64,000 nucleotides of DNA, taken from positions 1 to 64,000 of the forward strand of contig CABRHW010000009.1 in NCBI GenBank assembly GCA_902470765.1. The letters are read 5' to 3'. The notes beneath the pieces were generated by a model. It searched no databases. It had not been told where the DNA came from and saw only the letters and a list, made by a program, of their open reading frames with translations. Positions 51,074 to 60,501 of the stretch are shown here, piece by piece. The stretch comes from an uncultured Collinsella sp. Lineage in GTDB: Bacteria > Actinomycetota > Coriobacteriia > Coriobacteriales > Coriobacteriaceae. Both the position numbers and the translations under genes were made by a program. How positions within the stretch are numbered: the stretch's first letter is position 1; each line of letters opens with the position of its first letter.

Positions 51074-52834
51074 GTGGCCGACCAGGACATCAAGATGCTC
51101 ATCGAGCGCATTATGGCCGAGGCCCGGACCCATCAGTCTGCTCGCTTCTCAAACGAAGTCTATGCTGACGAGCCGATTCTCAAAACCGGTCGTCAGATGC
51201 AGAATTTCCTTCCCGACCAGTACCGCAAGATGCGCGAGATATCGCGCTGGCAGGATGACCCCAAAGGCGGCGCAGGTCGCTGGCTTTCGGAAGCCGAGCT
51301 TTTCTACCGCCAGGGCCTGCTGATGGCCGACTTTGAGGACGACTGTCCCTACAACGGCACCTTTAAGTCGTACTTTCCCACCTACAACGCCATGAGCGAC
51401 CGGCAGTTGCGCGGCTACTTTACCTGGCGTGCCCAAGTGCGCCGCGGAACCGTCGGGGAAACGTCTACGTCCTTTGCCTTTCTGTATCTCTATGAGCTGA
51501 TTTGCGGCATTGGCGTAGATGACCCGCTCGATGGTTTTAACAAGATCAAGGCTTTTTGGGATGTCTATCGCGCCTTCGAGCCCGGCCTAGACCGATTTGC
51601 ACGCGTGTGGCTGCAGGATTACGCCGTGTTCCACGGGCTCGACCCCAAGCTGCTTCGTGACTCTAAAACCGTCATGTTCGATAACGCCCTTATCGAGCTG
51701 CGGCGCGCGGCACGAGACCTTGTACCAGCACCGGCACCGTCCGGCCAGACCCCTAAGCGTCGCAAAACCTCCGAACCCACGCTCCCCCTTCCGCCCGATG
51801 AGGTGCGCGAGGAGCGACTCATGGCCGCCATCAACGCCCTCTCCACGTACAACCTAAGTAACTCGCGGCTCGACCGCAGCCACCACCGCGATCTGCGCCA
51901 CGTGGCGTGCGCCGTGTATGTCCGTATGGCGCGCTACTATGACACGCACCGAAAGACCGGCATCGTGGCGAGCTTATTTGGGGAGGAGACGGCCATGCCC
52001 TACACCATGTTTGCCTCGGCCGTATTCTTTGCGCCCGAGCGCCACGAGGACTGCGAATACCGCCTGGATCCCATCCATATCTACCGTTGCCAAAACGGCT
52101 TTTGGGAATGTATGCGTATCCACGGTAGTAGGCAAAAGAGCAGCAAGCTCGGTGAAATGATGCGCGCCTGCGACCAACGCCTGCGCCTGGCGCTGGACCC
52201 CGCCCATCCCCTTAAGGAAGAAAAGGTCCCCAAATATCTGGCCAAGATTATCGATGACGAGATTGTGGCATGGCTTTCATGGGATGCCGCACACCAGCCC
52301 GTCAAGATCGATATCGATCTGAGTCAGCTGGGGCACATTCGGAGCGCCGCTGCGCAAACGCGCGAAGCGCTTTTAATCGACGAAGAGCGCGAGGACAGCG
52401 CGCCTGTGGAAGTCGAGGCAGCGGACTCAGGGCAACCGGAAGCCGAGCCCGTAGCCGACGCGATTGTCGAGGCGGTCGCGGCACCCATTCGGCAGGACGA
52501 GACCGACGAGCCAACCATATCCACCGAACAGTTTGGTGTCGTGGCACCGCTTCTCGCGCCGACGCCCGCGTTCGCAGCTGTTGCGCCCGCTGACGCCACG
52601 AACGAACTCACGCCTGCCGCAGACGCCTATCTCCGCGCGCTGCTCGAGCACAACGCAGTACAGGCGGAATCGGCGGTAGTGCAATCGGGGCAGAGCGAGG
52701 ACATGCTCGTCGACAGCATCAACGAGGCGCTCTTTGACCTGGTGGGAGACACCGTTATCGAATTCGGCGCGGCAGGACCGCAAATTATCGAGGATTACGA
52801 AGCAGACGTGAGAGGATACCTAGACCATGAGTGA
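51074..52834 (+). CDS. TerB N-terminal domain protein
   Basis: A 586-residue protein. Residues about 75-150 match the TerB_N module: YFPTYNAMSDRQLRGYFTWRAQVRRG then FAFLYLYELICGIG. The region around 250-430 may be its TerB_C-type partner, and the C-terminal 130 residues are low-complexity and acidic. TerB-domain proteins were described with tellurite resistance, and TerB_N/TerB_C proteins have been linked by gene neighbourhood to ATPases and superfamily II helicases in predicted DNA-processing systems. The start is GTG, with GAGAGGAGAG upstream. It overlaps the next start by 8 nt, so it heads a tight operon. Confidence 0.8.
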   Translation: MADQDIKMLIERIMAEARTHQSARFSNEVYADEPILKTGRQMQNFLPDQYRKMREISRWQDDPKGGAGRWLSEAELFYRQGLLMADFEDDCPYNGTFKSYFPTYNAMSDRQLRGYFTWRAQVRRGTVGETSTSFAFLYLYELICGIGVDDPLDGFNKIKAFWDVYRAFEPGLDRFARVWLQDYAVFHGLDPKLLRDSKTVMFDNALIELRRAARDLVPAPAPSGQTPKRRKTSEPTLPLPPDEVREERLMAAINALSTYNLSNSRLDRSHHRDLRHVACAVYVRMARYYDTHRKTGIVASLFGEETAMPYTMFASAVFFAPERHEDCEYRLDPIHIYRCQNGFWECMRIHGSRQKSSKLGEMMRACDQRLRLALDPAHPLKEEKVPKYLAKIIDDEIVAWLSWDAAHQPVKIDIDLSQLGHIRSAAAQTREALLIDEEREDSAPVEVEAADSGQPEAEPVADAIVEAVAAPIRQDETDEPTISTEQFGVVAPLLAPTPAFAAVAPADATNELTPAADAYLRALLEHNAVQAESAVVQSGQSEDMLVDSINEALFDLVGDTVIEFGAAGPQIIEDYEADVRGYLDHE

Positions 52835-54131
52835 TACCGCATCCGCAGCACCCCGCGTGCCCAAGCGCGTCGCCGCCGTCATTCTCAACTCACTCAAGGG
52901 CGGCGTGGTCCCGCGCATCGGCCTTCCCTACATCACCGTAGGGCGCGAGGTCGAGATCCGCGCCCTGCTCACCGATCTGAGTCTCATCGCCGACGGTGGC
53001 GCGAGCTTCCGCTTTCTGGTCGGTCGTTACGGCGCCGGCAAGAGCTTTTTGCTCCAGACCATCCGCACGCACGCCATGGGCGAGGGATTCGTCGTCGCTG
53101 ATACCGACCTGTCGCCCGAGCGCCGCCTGCAAGGCGGTCAGGGGCAGGGCCTTGCCACCTACCGCGAGCTCATCCGCAACATATCGACCAAGACGCGCCC
53201 CGAGGGCGGTGCGCTCAACCTTATTCTGGATCGCTGGGTCGCCTCGTGTGCCGACGTCGACGAGTCGGTCGTCAATACCCAACTGGCCCCGCTCGAGGAG
53301 ATGGTCCACGGCTTCGACTTTGCCCGCATGCTCCGCCGCTATCGCACGGCCGTATCCGAGGGCGACGAAGAGGCCATGAGCCGCGTGACCAAATGGATCC
53401 GCGGCGAATACCGCACCAAGAGCGAGGCTCGCGCCGAACTGGGCTCCTCGACCATCATCAGCGATGACGACTGGTACGACTACGTTAAGCTCATTGCACG
53501 CTTTTTGGTCTGCAGCGGATACAAGGGCATGCTGGTGCTCATCGACGAACTCGTGAATCTGTACAAGATTCCCAACGCGATCACGCGCCAATACAACTAC
53601 GAGAAGATCCTGACTATGTACAACGACACGCTCCAGGGCAAGGCGCAGTACCTGGGCATGATCATGGGCGGCACTCCAACCTCCATCGAAGACCGCCGCC
53701 GCGGCGTGTTCTCCTACGAGGCTCTGCGCAGCCGACTCGCTCAGGGTCGCTTTGCGCGCGAGGACCTTAAGGACATGCTCGCGCCCATCATCCGTCTGCA
53801 GCCACTCACCTACGAGGAGTTGCTGGTGCTGATCGAAAAACTCATGCAAATTCACGCCGGTTACTTTGGCTGGACGCCCACACTTACCGAGAACGACTTG
53901 GTGGACTTCCTCAAGATCGAGTTCGGTCGCGTGGGAGCCGACACACATCTGACGCCGCGTGAAGTCATTCGTGACTTTATCGAGCTGCTCGACATCCTAT
54001 GCCAAAACCCCGACGCCAACGTGGCCGAGTTACTGCAAAGCGTCGGCGGCGACGCGCTGGCGCCGGCAACCGCAACAGGCGACACCGATGCCGCAGGCGG
54101 CGACCGCAACTTCGCCGAATTCACCATCTAA
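52827..54131 (+). CDS. BrxD-like ATP-binding protein
   Basis: A 434-residue P-loop ATPase matching the DUF2791/BrxD type. It has the N-terminal ILNSLKGGVVPRIGLPYITVGREVEI, Walker A GRYGAGKS (66-73), and Walker B GMLVLIDELVNLY. The stretch DLSPERRLQGGQGQGLATYRELIRNIS is typical. In BREX type 2 (pgl) systems BrxD goes together with the helicase BrxHI; here it lies between a TerB-domain protein and such a helicase. It is coupled to the first gene by an 8-nt overlap. Confidence 0.85.
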   Translation: MSDTASAAPRVPKRVAAVILNSLKGGVVPRIGLPYITVGREVEIRALLTDLSLIADGGASFRFLVGRYGAGKSFLLQTIRTHAMGEGFVVADTDLSPERRLQGGQGQGLATYRELIRNISTKTRPEGGALNLILDRWVASCADVDESVVNTQLAPLEEMVHGFDFARMLRRYRTAVSEGDEEAMSRVTKWIRGEYRTKSEARAELGSSTIISDDDWYDYVKLIARFLVCSGYKGMLVLIDELVNLYKIPNAITRQYNYEKILTMYNDTLQGKAQYLGMIMGGTPTSIEDRRRGVFSYEALRSRLAQGRFAREDLKDMLAPIIRLQPLTYEELLVLIEKLMQIHAGYFGWTPTLTENDLVDFLKIEFGRVGADTHLTPREVIRDFIELLDILCQNPDANVAELLQSVGGDALAPATATGDTDAAGGDRNFAEFTI

Positions 54132-54168
54132 CCTGCCAAAAAGGGACAGGTTTATTTTGGCAGGTTTT
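54130..54168 (+). terminator. terminator-like hairpin between BrxD- and BrxHI-like genes
   Basis: Perfect 12-bp arms AACCTGCCAAAA (54130-54141) and TTTTGGCAGGTT (54155-54166), followed by TTAT; the arms overlap the BrxD-like stop codon. It could lower expression of the helicase relative to the first two genes, or act in anti-termination. Confidence 0.7.
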
Positions 54169-54247
54169 ATCTGGGCAAACGTCGAGGCAGTAATGCAGCA
54201 AGCCACTGCCCACCGCGTTGAGAGGTTCGTATATGAGAGGAGGCCCC

Positions 54248-56689
54248 GTGAACGCCTTTGACCGCTACGCCCCGTTTATCCAAGACTTCATCTACTCCCA
54301 CGATTGGGAGAGTCTGCGCTCTATCCAGGTTGCAGCGGCAGACGCCATCTTTAATACGCAGGACAATGTGCTCCTGACGGCATCCACGGCTTCCGGCAAA
54401 ACCGAGGCAGCCTTCTTTCCCATCCTGACCGAGTTTTGGGAGAACCCGCCCGCAAGCGTTGGCGCCCTCTATATCGGCCCCCTCAAGGCACTCATCAATG
54501 ATCAGTTCGTCCGCCTCAACGACCTATGCGAAGAGGCCGATATCCCTGTCTGGCACTGGCATGGCGATGTCTCGCAGTCACACAAGGCCAAACTCATCAA
54601 AAAGCCGAGCGGCATCCTTCAGATTACGCCCGAATCGCTCGAGGCGCTCCTGATCCATAAGCACATGGCGATCCCGCGCATGTTTTGCGACCTGCGCTAC
54701 GTCGTCATCGACGAGGTTCATTCGCTCATGCGCGGCGACCGCGGCGGTCAGACGCTCTGCCTTATCGAGCGCCTCTCGCGCATGGCGGGCGTGCAGCCCC
54801 GCCGCATTGGCCTTTCGGCCACCATCGGCGACCCCGAGCGCACGGGTGCCTTTCTCTCGCAGGGAACGGGACGCGACTGCGTTATCCCCCGCTTTGAGGA
54901 ACCGCGCCGCGTGTGGCGCATCTCCATGGAGCACTTCTACAACTCGGGTCCCCAGGCACAGCAGCGGGGATTCGAGAGCACGGGTCCTCAAGAGGCCGAA
55001 GTGCTTGCGTGCGAGCGCATCGAGGCGGCATCCGCGGCACTGCCCGCCGGCGCCCAAGACATGCGTCACAGCGGACAGCTTACACAGGAGGAACGCCGTC
55101 AACGTCGCAAGCAGGCGCAGGGCAAGGCCGCTCCCAAAGACCGTCGCACTTCCTCGGCCCCCGAGGGCGAAGTCGACATCCCACGAGCGACCGAGCAGGC
55201 GCTTCTCAACCCCACCGACACGGCACCCGACAACGCCGACCCCGGTATGGGCTATATCTTTGAGCATACGCGCGGCCGCAAGTGCCTGGTCTTTGCCAAC
55301 TCGCGCGAGGAGGCAGAGGCCGTGTGTTCCATGCTGCGCAGCTACTGCGAAAGTCGACACGAGCCCGACCGCTTTCTAATCCATCACGGCAACCTTTCGG
55401 CATCGCTGCGCGAGACGGCCGAGGAGCTCATGCGCGACGAGGAGCAGGCACAGACAACCGTCACCACCTCTACGCTGGAGCTCGGTATCGATATCGGCCG
55501 CCTGGAGCGCGCCTTCCAGATTGACGCGCCGTTTACCGTCAGCTCCTTTTTGCAGCGAATGGGGCGCACGGGACGCCGCGATCTTCCGCCCGAGATGTGG
55601 TTTGTCATGCGCGAGGAAGAACCCGAGCCGCGCACGATGATGCCCGAGACCATTCCGTGGAAGCTCCTGCAGGGCATCGCGCTCGTACAACTCTATCGCG
55701 AAGAAAAGTGGGTCGAGCCACCCGAACTCGATCGACTCCCCTACAGCTTGCTCTATCACCAGACTATGTCGACCCTCGCCAGCACCGGCGAGCTCACGCC
55801 GGCCGAACTTGCCCAGCGCGTGCTCACACTGAGCTATTTCCACCGCGTCTCGGCCGATGACTATCGCGTACTGCTGCGCCACCTCATCAAGATCGATCAT
55901 ATCCAGGTCACCGAGGGCGGCGGGCTCATCGTGGGTCTCGCGGGCGAGCGCATCATTAACAACTTTAAGTTCTACGCTGTGTTCCAGGAAAACGAGGAGT
56001 TCACCGTTCGCAGCGAGTCGGCCGAGTTGGGCACGATCGTCAATCCGCCACCGCCCGGTGAGCGCATCGCCATAGCCGGGCACTGCTGGATAGTCGAGGA
56101 AGTGGACTGGAAGCGTCATACCGTCTTTGCCACGCAGGTCAAGGGCCGCGTGCCGGCCTACTTTGGCGATTGCCCCGGTGACATCAACACACATGTACTC
56201 GAGCGTATGCGCAAGGCGCTCAACGAGCACGCGGCATATCCGTACCTCATGGGCAACGCACGGGCACGCCTTGCACAGGCTCGTCATACCGCCGAGATTT
56301 CGGGTGCGGGGACCAAACCGCTCATTAACCTGGGTGGCGACACCTGGGTGCTCTTCCCCTGGTTGGGCAGCTACGCCTTTCTGGCGCTCGAACGTATGCT
56401 CAAGATTAAGTGTGCCGCGGAGCTGGGCCTTCGAGGGCTCGATCCGTCGCGTCCATACTTTATGCAGTTTAAGATGAAGGCCGACGAGGAGACGTTCTTT
56501 GAGGTGCTCGCAGCCGAGGCCGAAAAGGACTTCGACCCCATCGAGCTCGTCTATCCCGGCGAGGTACCTTATTTTGATCGCTACGACGAGTACGTTCCCG
56601 AGGAGCTCGTGCGCAAAGGCTTTGCCGAAGGCGTGCTCGACATCGAAGGCATGAAGCAGCGCGTTCTCGGCTGGCGCGACCACACCTAA
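54248..56689 (+). CDS. BrxHI/Lhr-like DEAD/DEAH helicase
   Basis: An 813-residue superfamily II helicase. Walker A TASTASGKTEAAF (44-56), GPLKALINDQFVRL, TPESLEALL, DEVHSLMRGDRGG (DEVH box), GLSATIGDPER, and in the second domain CLVFANSREEAEAV, STLELGIDIGRLERAFQID and QRMGRTGRRDLPP, all complete. The C-terminal part after about residue 490 is the large accessory domain of BrxHI/Lhr helicases. Start GTG has GGAGG 4 nt upstream; ATG and TTG starts further up lack a site. It is the third gene of the TerB operon. Confidence 0.87.
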   Translation: MNAFDRYAPFIQDFIYSHDWESLRSIQVAAADAIFNTQDNVLLTASTASGKTEAAFFPILTEFWENPPASVGALYIGPLKALINDQFVRLNDLCEEADIPVWHWHGDVSQSHKAKLIKKPSGILQITPESLEALLIHKHMAIPRMFCDLRYVVIDEVHSLMRGDRGGQTLCLIERLSRMAGVQPRRIGLSATIGDPERTGAFLSQGTGRDCVIPRFEEPRRVWRISMEHFYNSGPQAQQRGFESTGPQEAEVLACERIEAASAALPAGAQDMRHSGQLTQEERRQRRKQAQGKAAPKDRRTSSAPEGEVDIPRATEQALLNPTDTAPDNADPGMGYIFEHTRGRKCLVFANSREEAEAVCSMLRSYCESRHEPDRFLIHHGNLSASLRETAEELMRDEEQAQTTVTTSTLELGIDIGRLERAFQIDAPFTVSSFLQRMGRTGRRDLPPEMWFVMREEEPEPRTMMPETIPWKLLQGIALVQLYREEKWVEPPELDRLPYSLLYHQTMSTLASTGELTPAELAQRVLTLSYFHRVSADDYRVLLRHLIKIDHIQVTEGGGLIVGLAGERIINNFKFYAVFQENEEFTVRSESAELGTIVNPPPPGERIAIAGHCWIVEEVDWKRHTVFATQVKGRVPAYFGDCPGDINTHVLERMRKALNEHAAYPYLMGNARARLAQARHTAEISGAGTKPLINLGGDTWVLFPWLGSYAFLALERMLKIKCAAELGLRGLDPSRPYFMQFKMKADEETFFEVLAAEAEKDFDPIELVYPGEVPYFDRYDEYVPEELVRKGFAEGVLDIEGMKQRVLGWRDHT

Positions 56690-56715
56690 GACCAGTCTTT
56701 TTGGGACGGGGAGAC

Positions 56716-57594
56716 TTATTTGTCGTGAAGGACGGTGCCGAGGAAGTCGGTGTCGAAGGGCACGGCTTCGGCAAAGGCATAGTCGCCGTCGCTGGCGATG
56801 AGCAGGTAGTTCTCCTCGCCGCCGAACTTCGCATCGCCGCACGGGACCACCCAGGCATGGGCGAATACCTCGAGTGCCGTGGCAGCGCAGTCGCGCAGGA
56901 ACGTCACGTCGCTCCCCTCGTTTGCGCTCACGATATTGGCGACGTAGACACCACCAACATTTAGGCTGCCCCGCACTAAACGCAACGCCTCAACCGTCGC
57001 CAACTCGCGTACGGGCTCGGCACCGCCAAAGCAATCGCTCACGACCGCGTCATAGCAACGATGGCCCACGCTCGTCACACCCAGATACGAGCGAGCCTCA
57101 GCGGTTATCACCCGCAGGCGATCGCCCGCCGCGCGTTCCAGCTCGTCTAGGTAGAACCAGCGGCGCGCCAGGCGCGTAATCTCTCCGTCATACTCGATGA
57201 CGTCCATGCGCAAGCCCTCGTGCGACATCAGGGCGAATTTAGGATAGGCAAACCCGCCGCCGCCCAGCATAAGCATGCGGTCGATACCGTGACCATAAGC
57301 GTCGCGCATCGCATCCTCGGCCTCAAACACGTCGTCAAACGCGCGATAGTACGCAAAGACGGGCTCCGCCCAGCGCTCGCCAACGTAACTCGCGCTTTGG
57401 TAGACGCCGCCTTGCACCAATACGCGGACTTCGTCGCCGCCCTCATCGTGCACGCGTTTCACACGCGCCAACCCATTGCGGGTTCGCGCAACCTGCAGAC
57501 AGGCAGCACGAACAGCGACAGCGGCCGCACCAAGCGCCGCGGCTCCCAGAGCAACGCCGGCAACGACGCCGGCAGAAACACTCGGCTTGTTCAT
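56716..57594 (-). CDS. spermidine synthase-like SAM-fold protein
   Basis: A 292-residue protein with an N-terminal hydrophobic helix (about 5-33) and a Rossmann-like methyltransferase fold of the spermidine synthase type: RMLMLGGGGFAYPKFALMSHEGLRMDVIEYDGEITRLA, then VITAEARSYL and YDAVVSDCFGG. The GGGGG motif and Glu/Asp at the nucleotide site fit. It may be an inactive or unrelated relative (no polyamine neighbour), and the hydrophobic N-terminus suggests a membrane-attached enzyme. It overlaps a small AGTCT/AGACT stem after the helicase gene. Confidence 0.75.
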   Translation of the reverse strand: MNKPSVSAGVVAGVALGAAALGAAAVAVRAACLQVARTRNGLARVKRVHDEGGDEVRVLVQGGVYQSASYVGERWAEPVFAYYRAFDDVFEAEDAMRDAYGHGIDRMLMLGGGGFAYPKFALMSHEGLRMDVIEYDGEITRLARRWFYLDELERAAGDRLRVITAEARSYLGVTSVGHRCYDAVVSDCFGGAEPVRELATVEALRLVRGSLNVGGVYVANIVSANEGSDVTFLRDCAATALEVFAHAWVVPCGDAKFGGEENYLLIASDGDYAFAEAVPFDTDFLGTVLHDK

Positions 57595-59502
57595 CTAGAG
57601 CTCCTTTTGCAGATAAAGGCCATGGTCATAAAATCCAAGATGGCGATAGTACTCGCGTGTGCCAATCGCGCTAATCACGTTGATACGCGCATAACCCGCA
57701 TCCCGGGCAATCTCGCACGCACGCTCTACGAGCAAACGCCCCAACCCGTGATGCTGCGCCGCCTGGCCCTGGTCGCCCACGCGCGCCGCCATGCCATACA
57801 CGTGCACCTCGCGAATCATCGCCTCGTCCGGCGTCGTCGGCAACTCGTCCGCATGTGCGGCAACAAACGAATGGTCGGGCAGCGACAACCGCAAAAAGCC
57901 CGCGATCTTGCCCCGCGGCGTCACCCACTGCAAAAAGCGCTCGTGAGTCACCGGCGTCTCGTACGCCACTTCCTCATCAAGAGAAAGCTCATCCAAGTCG
58001 GCACCCGCGGTACTGATCTCGCGATAGCGAATCTCGCGCACCACTGTGCCTTCTCCACGAGCCGCCAAGCGATTCTCGACGAGCTGACGCAGGTTGGGCT
58101 TCTTGTTGCCCACCATGATGTCATCGGAGCTAAAGTCGCGGATCATGCGACTGATGCGGCAGAACGCCGGCGTCACCACGATGTCATCGGCCAGTACATC
58201 GAGCAGCTCTTCCTCGGTATAGGGGCGCCACTCGCCACGTTCATAGCAACCCACCAGACGCGAGCCCTCGATGAGCGCACACGGGTAGACCTTGACCTCG
58301 TCGGGCATAAAGGCCCCCTCGGTCATAAAGCACTCGTAGTCGCGCTTGTCCCCCTCGGGCGTGGCGCCCAGCAAGTTAAGCATAAAATGCGCGTGGATCT
58401 TAAAGCCAAACAGGCGCGCAAGCGAAAACGCCCGCTCGATCTGCGCCACCGAAATGCGACGCTCGTTGATATCGAGCAGGTGCTGGTCGAGACTCTGGAC
58501 ACCCATCTGGATCTTGGTGCAGCCCAGGCGGCGGATAAGCGTGAGGGCCTGCGGCGTTACAGCATCGGGGCGCGTCTCGATAACGAGCCCCACCACGCGA
58601 TGCTTCGCCGTCTCGTTGATGCGTTGCTGTCGTTCAAGCTCCTCCATCGTTGCCGTCTGCCACTCGGCAACCGCGCCCCAGGGTGTACCAGAGCCGTACA
58701 GGCGATGAACCGCGCGGTTATAGCCGCCCACGGCAGCATCCACACGCCCTTGCTCGCCGGCAACGCCGGCGGCAAGCTCGGCCTCATCGGTCGCAATTCC
58801 GGCGGCCCGATAGCGCTCGCGGCGCTCCGCTGCCACCGGCGGCAGGGCATCGGCGGGCGCGTCATCGAGCAGGCGCCCCGCCTCGGCACGACTGATGCCT
58901 GGACGCGCCAGCATGGGATTAGCCGCTACACCAGCCACGGCATCGTCATTGAGCGCACGGAAAAGCTCCGACATAAACCACGTTTGATACCCTTGCGGAT
59001 AGTCGCTCCAGGTGCCACCGAGCACAATGAGCTCTATCTTGTCGGTCGCATGCCCCATCTGCGAAAGCGCCGTCAAACGGGCACTCACCTGCAGATACGG
59101 GTCAAAGCAATTTTGCTCCGCACGGGCACACGCCGGCTCGGCGTGCAGATAGCTCTTGGGCATGCGCAGATCGTTGGGGCAAAACAGGCAATCGCCCGAG
59201 CACGGCCACGGCTTGGTAATGACGGTAATGGTCGCCACGCCCGAGGCCGTTCGGCGCGGCTTCATACGCAGCACCTGCAGCAGTTGACGTTCCAGATCGG
59301 AATCGACATGCCACGCAGCCCACCGAGCCGGCTCCTCACGTTTAACCCGCTGGTAGAACGGCAGCAGACGGCGCTTGGCCAAATCGCGTTTGTCGGCACC
59401 CACGCGGCGCGCCTCGGCATGTATCAATTTGACGAGCGCTTTGTCGTCCACGGTCTCGCCGCGACGCAGGGCCTCGAGTATGTTCAAGATAATCTGTTCC
59501 AT
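57595..59502 (-). CDS. Elp3-like radical SAM / GNAT tRNA-modifying enzyme
   Basis: A 635-residue protein homologous to the catalytic subunit of Elongator. The radical-SAM motif is CSGDCLFC (CxxxCxxC), followed by AEPACARAEQNCFDPYLQV, ELIVLGGTWSDYPQGYQTWF, and ETRPDAVTPQALTLIRRLGCTKIQMGVQSLDQ. A GNAT acetyltransferase domain closes the chain (QGQAAQHHGLGRLLVERACEIARDAGYARINVISAIGTREYYRHLGF). In eukaryotes and archaea it makes 5-carboxymethyluridine at U34 of tRNA; bacteria mostly use MnmE/MnmG. It starts directly after the spermidine-synthase-like gene on the minus strand, with no gap. Confidence 0.9.
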   Translation of the reverse strand: MEQIILNILEALRRGETVDDKALVKLIHAEARRVGADKRDLAKRRLLPFYQRVKREEPARWAAWHVDSDLERQLLQVLRMKPRRTASGVATITVITKPWPCSGDCLFCPNDLRMPKSYLHAEPACARAEQNCFDPYLQVSARLTALSQMGHATDKIELIVLGGTWSDYPQGYQTWFMSELFRALNDDAVAGVAANPMLARPGISRAEAGRLLDDAPADALPPVAAERRERYRAAGIATDEAELAAGVAGEQGRVDAAVGGYNRAVHRLYGSGTPWGAVAEWQTATMEELERQQRINETAKHRVVGLVIETRPDAVTPQALTLIRRLGCTKIQMGVQSLDQHLLDINERRISVAQIERAFSLARLFGFKIHAHFMLNLLGATPEGDKRDYECFMTEGAFMPDEVKVYPCALIEGSRLVGCYERGEWRPYTEEELLDVLADDIVVTPAFCRISRMIRDFSSDDIMVGNKKPNLRQLVENRLAARGEGTVVREIRYREISTAGADLDELSLDEEVAYETPVTHERFLQWVTPRGKIAGFLRLSLPDHSFVAAHADELPTTPDEAMIREVHVYGMAARVGDQGQAAQHHGLGRLLVERACEIARDAGYARINVISAIGTREYYRHLGFYDHGLYLQKEL

Positions 59503-59598
59503 GCCCCCATTGTAAAGGCAAAGGCGCCGAAGCCGACCACGACCCCGGCGCCTTCATCAAACAGCGCAGCTATATCTTCGCCTAGGCTTTCGTCTGCC

Positions 59599-60501
59599 TC
59601 AATACTCCGAATCAAACGACATGTCGCCCGAACCGACCTCAAAACGATACGTGGCAGACTTGTCACCGTTATCGAATTCAAGATTCAAAATGGTCTCGCC
59701 GTCGTAGCCAAGCGGAAGGAAATCGCTCTCGAAGTCGCCGCTGCCCAAGGTGAGGCTCGCCTTAAAGCCCGTCGAGTTCGGAACCATCATCTCCACATCG
59801 CCCGAGCCCACGCTCACGTCCATCGACTTCGCGGGGGCCTGGTAGAGCTCGAACGTCACATCGCCCGAACCGACCTCAGCACTGAGCGCATCAGTCACGC
59901 TGCCCGTAAACTCTACATCTCCCGCACCCAGGAAAAGGTCGAAACCATCACAGATGACACCGACAATCTGCAGATCACCCGAGCCCACGTGCGCGTTGAC
60001 TCCCTTCAGATGTTCGGCAACACGGCGCGGCAGCTCGACCGTAACTGTGCGATCGATTGCCTTACCGTCATCACTTCCAAACTGAGAAACCTTGAGCGTC
60101 GAGTCCTCGACGGATGCGATGTTTTGCGTCGCGGCCTTGGAGGCATCCATACCCTTGGCAACGCGCCCCCGCTCGATAACGCGAGCCTTGTTGCCGTCAA
60201 CAACCTTGACGTCCACCGACGCCGCATTGATATCGAAATCGAGGTAGCGGAACTCATCGGCATCAAAGGTCGCACTCGAAAGTTGCTGAGGCCGAGCGGA
60301 ATAGCTGCCGCTATTCAAGGAATCGTCCTCGTCAAACATATCGTCAAAATCAGACAAATGGCCAGATAGAATACCGGTCGTACGCACCATATCGGAATGA
60401 GCCAATAGCCGCGAAGTGCCAAAGACAAGCCCGATGATGAGCACAAACGCTCCGATGCCAACGCCCAAGCGTACCTTGGATTCATGCGAAAGCTTCATCA
60501 T
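59599..60501 (-). CDS. DUF4097-type surface protein
   Basis: A 300-residue protein with one N-terminal membrane helix (LGVGIGAFVLIIGLVFG) and a beta-helix-like extracellular domain typical of DUF4097 (putative adhesin): repeated phrases GSGDLQIVGV, GSGDVTFEL, GSGDVEMMV, GSGDFESDFL, GSGDMSFDS, one per turn. It overlaps the XRE gene by 4 nt. This type of gene often follows an XRE regulator, sometimes with a PspC- or DUF1700-type partner, probably as a cell-envelope stress sensor. Confidence 0.83.
   Translation of the reverse strand: MMKLSHESKVRLGVGIGAFVLIIGLVFGTSRLLAHSDMVRTTGILSGHLSDFDDMFDEDDSLNSGSYSARPQQLSSATFDADEFRYLDFDINAASVDVKVVDGNKARVIERGRVAKGMDASKAATQNIASVEDSTLKVSQFGSDDGKAIDRTVTVELPRRVAEHLKGVNAHVGSGDLQIVGVICDGFDLFLGAGDVEFTGSVTDALSAEVGSGDVTFELYQAPAKSMDVSVGSGDVEMMVPNSTGFKASLTLGSGDFESDFLPLGYDGETILNLEFDNGDKSATYRFEVGSGDMSFDSEY

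Noticed and set aside
51074..56689. A full BREX system
   Set aside because: No PglX methyltransferase, PglZ phosphatase or PglW/PglY-like protein is within the window; only BrxD- and BrxHI-like proteins are present.
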